A stretch of 64,000 nt of DNA. It comes from DASQDN01 sp963825845. Its GTDB lineage: Bacteria; Acidobacteriota; Terriglobia; Bryobacterales; Bryobacteraceae. The position numbers and the translations under genes are program-made. The first letter of the stretch is position 1. Each line of letters opens with the position of its first letter. The DNA lies in assembly GCA_963825845.1 (NCBI GenBank), contig CAWGVL010000036.1:1-64000 (forward strand), given 5' to 3'. Under the pieces are notes generated by a model. That model had not been told where the DNA came from. It searched no databases and saw only the letters and a program-made list of their open reading frames with translations. Shown one piece after another: positions 59,443 through 64,000 of the stretch.

Positions 59443-59536
59443 TATTTTAGCTGACGTTTGTAGACTGCGGAACGTTTACTGTCCGATCATCCTTTCCCAT
59501 CGACACCGTTAGTGTTCCAGTGGAGTCGTACTCACG

Positions 59537-60049
59537 ATGGCAAATAAAACGATAGGTCAGGTCCACGCCAATATCGAGACCGTCGCTCGCCTCGAGCAGG
59601 ATTTCCTGGAGCACCGCACAGCCACAGACCGCATCGGAGATGCCATCACTGGGTTCGCCGGCACCATGAAATTCGTCATTTTGCACCTGGTTGTGTTGAC
59701 TGGCTGGTTCGTGGTGAATTCCGGCGCGGTACCGTCTATACGGCCGTTCGATCCATACCCATACATCTTGATGACAATGATGGTGTCTCTGGAGGGGGTG
59801 CTTCTGGCTACCTTCATCCTCATCAAACAAAACAGGATGAGTCGCAGGGCGGACCAGCGCGACCATTTGAATCTGCAGATCGACCTGCTCGCTGAGAAAG
59901 AGATTACGAAGATTCTTCAGCTCCAAAGGCAGCTATGCCAACACTTCGGACTTCCGGACGCAAACGATCCTGAGGGGGTTGCGATGAGTCAACATACGGC
60001 GGTCGAGGACCTTGCCCGGGAATTGGAAAAGAAGCTACCGGGGGAGTGA
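59537..60049 (+). CDS. DUF1003 membrane protein
   Basis: 170 residues, intact. Two membrane helices (MKFVILHLVVLTGWFVVNSG and PYILMTMMVSLEGVLLATFILI) with the family FDPYPYILL-like turn between them, then NRMSRRADQRDHLNLQIDLLAEKEITK and a helical C-terminus. Function unknown. Its 3' end overlaps the reverse-strand DUF2238 gene by 15 bases. Confidence 0.88.
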   Translation: MANKTIGQVHANIETVARLEQDFLEHRTATDRIGDAITGFAGTMKFVILHLVVLTGWFVVNSGAVPSIRPFDPYPYILMTMMVSLEGVLLATFILIKQNRMSRRADQRDHLNLQIDLLAEKEITKILQLQRQLCQHFGLPDANDPEGVAMSQHTAVEDLARELEKKLPGE

Positions 60050-60649
60050 TCGAAGCGCCCGATCGTGAACTCGATTGAGCAAAATCAAAGAGATGCAAGC
60101 GCCTGTCAGCGCCAGAAACATATCCCACTGCGTGTCCCACGGGTCGCCTTGGGTTCCGAGGAATGCGGTTGCGGCTTCGCCTGTTGCCATTGCCGTCCAC
60201 CATTCGACAAGTTCGTAGAAGGCGCTAAAGGCGAGGCAAACTGCGGCCGACAGGAAGGTAAGCCATTTGCCGGGTTTCAGTGGGGTACGCCGGATCAGGA
60301 TCTCACGCGTAAGGATGGCCGGAATAAAGCCCTGTGCGAAGTGCCCAATCCGGTCGTAATGGTTCCGTGAAAGGCCGAACGTATCGCGTAACCAGTTGAA
60401 AAGAGGAACTTGAGCGTACGTGTAGTGGCCACCAACGATCAGAATCAACGCATGAAGAGAAAGCAGGGCGTAGACCAGAGTTGTGAGACGAAATCTTCGA
60501 TACGTCCAAATCAGCAGGGGGACTCCGATCAGGACCGGAGCAACCTCCAGCAACCATGTGAAATAATCATGCGGTCGAATCGCCGAGATGGCGAGAAGCA
60601 TCAAAACAGTGGCCAGAAGCAGTCCATGCGTCTGTTTGGCCGATCTCAT
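60035..60649 (-). CDS. DUF2238 (YjdF-like) membrane protein
   Basis: About 204 residues from ATG 60649. Six or so hydrophobic segments and the family motifs LLSLHALILIVGGHYTYA, RNHYDRIGHFAQGFIPAILTREIL, FSAFYELVEWWTA and GDPWDTQWDMFLALTGA. Inner-membrane protein of unknown function. A longer frame to 60709 adds only a non-conserved leader. Confidence 0.87.
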   Translation of the reverse strand: MRSAKQTHGLLLATVLMLLAISAIRPHDYFTWLLEVAPVLIGVPLLIWTYRRFRLTTLVYALLSLHALILIVGGHYTYAQVPLFNWLRDTFGLSRNHYDRIGHFAQGFIPAILTREILIRRTPLKPGKWLTFLSAAVCLAFSAFYELVEWWTAMATGEAATAFLGTQGDPWDTQWDMFLALTGACISLILLNRVHDRALRSLPR

Positions 60650-60762
60650 CCCAACCGGGCAACCGTTCTTAAGGTATTGGCGTCCAATGACAAAGCGTTC
60701 GACCAACAATCATAACCTGTTATGATAAAGATCATCGGCCCAAATCCTGTTCGAGGCTGAAT

Positions 60763-62004
60763 ATGAATAGCCGTTTCAAGCTTGTAGTCGTAACATCATC
60801 GACGTTTCTCGTCGTATCTGCTTCTGCTTGGCGCTGTCATGGGACAGAGCGCGTCGCCGGAAGAACCCTACCGCCAACTTTCCGTCTATTCCGAGGTCCT
60901 TTCGCGGATCAAAAGCGAATACGTCGAGGAGCCAGATATCAAGAATGTGACGCTCGGCGCCATGAACGGCTTGCTGGAATCGATGGATCCGTTCGCAAGC
61001 TATCTCAGCGCGGAACAGTATAAGCAGTTCCTCAAAACGCAGGACACGAAGAAAGCCGGGGTGGGAATCGTCCTTTCGCGCAAATTCGGATACGTCGGCG
61101 TGGTGGACTCGATCCCCGGTCGGCAGCGGCGAAGGCGGGCTCGGAACCGGCGACATGCTCGAGAGTATTGGCGGCATCGCGACTCGCGATATGCCTCTCG
61201 CGTACGCGGAACTCCTGCTGCAAGGCGACCCAGGAACAAATATCGACATAACCGCCTTGCGAGTCCGAAAACCGGAGCCACAGAAGATACCTTAACGCCG
61301 AGCGATCGTACATTATCCCGCGGTGACCTCGAAGCTCCTGCCGGACGGGATAGGATTGGTTCAGATTCCCGCGATGGAACCGGGAAATCGAAAGAAGTCG
61401 CCAGGCAGATCGATGGTCTCCTCAAACAAGGTGCCAAAAAGTTCACCTTGACCTGCGAAATTCGGCCGTCGGTAAACCCGAGGATGGCGTTGCGATTGCG
61501 AATCTTTTCCTGGATAAGGGCACCATTACCTACGCCCAAGGCCAGAAATGGAAGAAGCAGAGCTTCGATGCCGACCCGGCTAAGGCTGCTTACAAGACTC
61601 AGCCGATCGTCCTCATCACCAATCGAGGTACGGCAAGCGCTGCTGAGATCGTTGCCGCGAGTCTGTTGGACGGAAAACGTGCGGAGATCGTCGGAGAACG
61701 CACTTACGGTGATGCCGCAGTTCGGAAGGCAATCACGATGGACGACGGTGCGGCGGTGATCTTGTCGGTGGCGAAATACTACTCGCCGTCCGGGAAAGCA
61801 ATCCAAGACACCGGCGTAACACCGAAGGTGATGGTGACTGAAGCCGAGGCCTTCGTCGATGCCGAAGAGGGTCAGGAGCACCGCCTCAAGAGCCGCAGCC
61901 GAAGAAAGAAGACGAAGATGTCCTGTCTAAAGAAGGCGATTGAAGTACTTACCAAGGGCAAGACGGCAGCGGCGCGCAGGCGGCTTCACGACCTGAAGCC
62001 CTGA
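60763..62004 (+). CDS. S41-family C-terminal-processing-protease-like protein (many frameshifts)
   Basis: Signal peptide from 60763, then YRQLSVYSEVLSRIKSEYVEEPD, LLESMDPFASYLSAEQY, a PDZ domain (SAAAKAGLGTGDMLESIGG), and the S41 core: GIGLVQIPAMEPG, GVAIANLFLDKGTITYAQG and ITNRGTASAAEIVAASLLDG with the catalytic Ser. Where CtpA/CtpB have the general-base Lys (GxxTxGKG), this protein reads GERTYGDAAVRKAI. The end is AVILSVAKYYSPSGKAIQDTGVTPKVMV. At least four indels between 60820 and 61480, and one near 61890; joined length about 410. Envelope location. Confidence 0.82.
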
Positions 62005-62052
62005 ACACGAAGAATCCTTTGACAACGCAGCAGTAGGAGTTAACAAACCCAC

Positions 62053-62376
62053 ATGCCAATGTACGAATATAAGTGTGGCCAATGCGGTGAAGTGTTTGAG
62101 TTGATTCAGCGCTTCTCTGACGAGCCATTAAAGACCCATGAGGGATGCGGTGGATCGGTCGAACGGCTGCTTTCCGCCCCGGCATTCCAGTTTAAAGGGA
62201 GTGGATGGTATGTCACGGATTACGCGAAGAGCGGAAACCCGACCCACAGCGGCGATAAAAAACGGCGGTACAGAGTCGAAGCCGCGGCCAGCACTCTGAC
62301 TCATCATCGTCTTCCTCTTCGTTCTCCGTCGACTTCTTCGCCTTCCACCTCAACTTCGAGCGACTCGAAGAAGTAA
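62053..62376 (+). CDS. FmdB-type zinc ribbon protein (frame uncertain in the tail)
   Basis: Small regulatory-type protein: PMYEYKCGQCGEVFELIQRFSD with a CxxC pair, then HEGCGGSVERLLSAPAFQFKGSGWYVTDYAK. The second metal half is HxxC rather than the usual CxxC, unless a base is wrong. The C-terminus is a Ser-rich tail; two compensating indels near 62270-62300 probably disturb it. FmdB proteins are thought to bind zinc and regulate transcription; the role is not established. Confidence 0.83.
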   Translation: MPMYEYKCGQCGEVFELIQRFSDEPLKTHEGCGGSVERLLSAPAFQFKGSGWYVTDYAKSGNPTHSGDKKRRYRVEAAASTLTHHRLPLRSPSTSSPSTSTSSDSKK

Positions 62377-62403
62377 TCCCCCGAATTTCAACGAAAAATA
62401 ACG

Positions 62404-62430
62404 AGCCTACCGAATTCCGGCAGGCTTTTC
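62404..62430 (+). terminator. Probable Rho-independent terminator
   Basis: AGCCT (62404-62408) pairs with AGGCT (62422-62426), with an inner CCG/CGG stem and one mismatch, followed by TTTTCC. It separates the FmdB-like gene from the Tat-exported oxidoreductase gene. Confidence 0.6.
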
Positions 62431-62443
62431 CATTCCAGGAGAG

Positions 62444-63781
62444 ATGTCTCCAACCAGACGTAATTTCATATTGGCGGCGGAGCAGCCGGATTGGCCGTGC
62501 CACTCGCGGCACAAGGGCAATCCAAGTCGGCGAACGATAGGGTACAGATCGCCCTTATCGGCGCGGGAGGAATGGGCACGGAAGACGCACTCTCCTCGCT
62601 CGCCCAAAGCGGCGTGGAGATCGTAGCCGCCTCAGACGTCTACGAAGGCCGGTTGATTCGAGCCAAGGAGCGTTGGGGAAATCAAGTTTTCACGACCCGC
62701 GATTATCGCGAGGTGCTTGCGCGGCCCGATATCGACGCGGTGATCATCGGGACTCCTGACCACTGGCATGCCCAGATCTCGGTCGATGCCATGAATGCGG
62801 GCAAAGACGTGTATGTGGAGAAGCCGATGGTGCAGAAGATCGCCGACGGACAGCGCATGGTCGACGCGCAGAAAAAGACCGGTCGTATTCTTCAGGTCGG
62901 TAGCCAGCGAGTCAGCTCCATCGTGTATCAGAAGGCGAAAGATCTCCTGAAGGCGGGGGCGATCGGTCAGGTCAACATGATCGAGGCCTGGTGGGACCGC
63001 AATTCCGCGATCGGCGCATGGCAGTATTCGGTTCCACCGGATGCCTCTCCAACAACCATCGACTGGGATCGGTTCCTGGGTTCCGCGCCGAAAGTTCCGT
63101 TCCAGCCGATCCGCCTGTTTCGGTGGCGCAACTACCGCGGACTATGGCACAGGGGTGGCGGGAGACCTATTCGTCCATCTCTTCTCGGGCATGCATTTCA
63201 TCATGGGTGCCGTGGGTCCGACGCGCGTATTCTCGACCGGCGGACTCCGTTTCTGGAAGGACGGCCGGGACGTTCCCGACATCATGCTCGGACTCTGCGA
63301 TTACCCGCAGACCGCAAGCCATCCGGCATTCAATCTGGCGCTGAGGGTTAATTTCGTCAATGGTTCGGGCGAGACCTCCGGATTCCGCTTCGTCGGAAGT
63401 GAAGGTGTGCTCTCGATCGGCAACGGCGTGACGGTATCGAAACAACCGCGCGAATCGGAGCCAGGGTACACGATCGACACGTTCCCGAAAGCCGTACAGG
63501 AGCAGTTCCTGAAGGAATACCGCGAGAAGTATCCAGCACAGCGCGCATCCGCGGACGCCATCCGCCCCCAGGCAGAAGAAACATATAACCCGCCCAGAGG
63601 GTACAACGATCACCGCGAACATCACCGCGTGTTTATCGAATCGGTGCGCTCGCGCAAGCCTGTCGTGGAAGACTCAACGTTCGGACTCCGCGCCGCCGGG
63701 CCGGCCCTCCTTTCCCTGACGAGCTACTATGAGCAGCGCGCCATCGGATGGGATCCGCAGTCCATGACGATCAAAGGATAA
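62444..63781 (+). CDS. Tat-exported Gfo/Idh/MocA oxidoreductase (two frameshifts)
   Basis: The start MSPTRRNFILAA is a twin-arginine signal. A frame break near 62480 precedes VQIALIGAGGMGTEDALSSLAQSGVEIVAASDVYEGRL, DIDAVIIGTPDHWHAQISVDAMNAGKDVYVEKPM (the EKP motif) and VGSQRVSSIVYQKAKDLLKAGAIGQV. After a second break near 63140 come DYGTGVAGDLFVHLFSGMHFIMG and the C-terminal domain with NDHREHHRVFIESVRSRKPVVEDS. Exported paralogues of this type probably act on sugars or cyclitols with a bound nicotinamide cofactor. Confidence 0.87.
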
Positions 63782-63785
63782 ACAT

Positions 63786-64000
63786 ATGCAAGCATCGAAG
63801 AACGACAAGATCCAGATCGGACTGATCGGCTCCGGCGGTATGGGGCAGGGCGACGCGCGGACAGCGACGAGTCTTCCAGGCGTAAAACTCGTGGCAGCGG
63901 CCGATATCTACGATAGCCGCCTAACGCGAATCAAAGAGGTCTATGGCTCCGGCGTGTTCACGACGCGCGATATCGCGAACTGTTGGCGCGTCCTGACATC
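63786..64000 (+). CDS. Second Gfo/Idh/MocA oxidoreductase (5' part, cut by window end)
   Basis: Starts four bases after the previous stop: KIQIGLIGSGGMGQGDARTATSLPGVKLVAAADIYDSRLTRIKEVYGSGVFTTRD, highly similar to its upstream paralogue but without a visible Tat signal. Near 63973 one T is missing from GATTAT, which is intact in the paralogue; restoring it gives DYRELLARPDI. Same strand and tight spacing indicate a tandem-duplicate operon. Confidence 0.87.
   Translation, partial: MQASKNDKIQIGLIGSGGMGQGDARTATSLPGVKLVAAADIYDSRLTRIKEVYGSGVFTTRDIANCWRVLT

Noticed and set aside
60763..62004. Programmed frameshifting in the S41 gene
   Set aside because: No slippery heptamer with a downstream structure is evident, and indels occur throughout unrelated neighbours.
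1..64000. CRISPR arrays, tRNA and rRNA genes, prophage or integrase
   Set aside because: No regularly spaced repeats, no clover-leaf sequences, and no phage or recombinase genes were found by eye; a covariance-model search would be the decisive test for small RNAs.

Overview
The window looks like chromosomal DNA from an Acidobacteriota bacterium close to Solibacter/Bryobacter (inference). The markers are a MacB-like permease fragment of the acidobacterial duplicated type, a secreted protein with CHRD domains and the C-terminal domain typical of Solibacter, a carboxypeptidase-regulatory-like surface protein, DUF4097 and PA2779-type proteins, several Tat-exported enzymes, and a GC-rich codon style. 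There is no rRNA, no tRNA I could recognise, no CRISPR array and no phage. The only clear mobile element is a group II intron.

Sequence quality dominates the reading. Roughly half of the genes carry one or more single-base indels, often in short G or T runs, while the protein sequence on both sides stays well conserved. I read these as sequencing/assembly errors rather than pseudogenes and give each such gene as one feature spanning the broken frames. Two places look like real truncations or chimeric joins: about 400, where a permease and an HD-domain gene meet tail to tail and both lose their C-termini, and about 33,000, where an AI-2E-type transporter lacks its N-terminal half.

Layout. 0-2.5 kb: permease fragment, HD-domain fragment, glycerol kinase, a small conserved gene. 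2.6-4.5 kb: a class IIC group II intron just downstream of a terminator, between convergent genes. 4.5-6.6 kb: three-CHRD-domain secreted protein. 6.7-16.7 kb: AlaC-like aminotransferase, a broken proline-rich secreted protein, a methyltransferase, a YgiD-type dioxygenase, a cardiolipin synthase-like protein, the PA2779/C39 peptidase/TPR-barrel group, an outer-membrane protein and an NCS1 permease. 16.8-24.4 kb: MmcQ-like protein, SDR, SerB, secreted proteins, LolD-like ATPase and ClpC. 24.4-34.8 kb: DUF4097 lipoprotein, pyruvate carboxylase, lipid kinase-phosphoesterase pair, LOG-like hydrolase, surface protein, SDR. 34.8-38.7 kb: a probable DNA-damage island, imuA-imuB-DUF72-YHS on one strand and udgX diverging from it. 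38.7-47.6 kb: GH2 enzyme, CcmC/CcmD, disulfide oxidoreductase, large TPR membrane protein, CehA/McbA-like metallohydrolase. 47.6-55.7 kb: stress protein, MFS-HAD pair divergent from a GntR/LacI-type regulator with a perfect 18-bp palindrome at its start, beta-propeller protein, Tat sulfatase, ferredoxin-reductase-like enzyme. 55.9-64 kb: YchF, a Cys/His/Asp-triad protein, DUF411-ThuA pair, lytic transglycosylase, S41 peptidase, FmdB-type zinc ribbon, and tandem Gfo/Idh/MocA oxidoreductases cut by the window end.

The best candidate for an under-described system is the imuA-imuB-DUF72-YHS/udgX island: a translesion-synthesis accessory pair without a local dnaE2, coupled to two proteins of unknown role and facing a uracil-DNA glycosylase of the covalent UdgX type.
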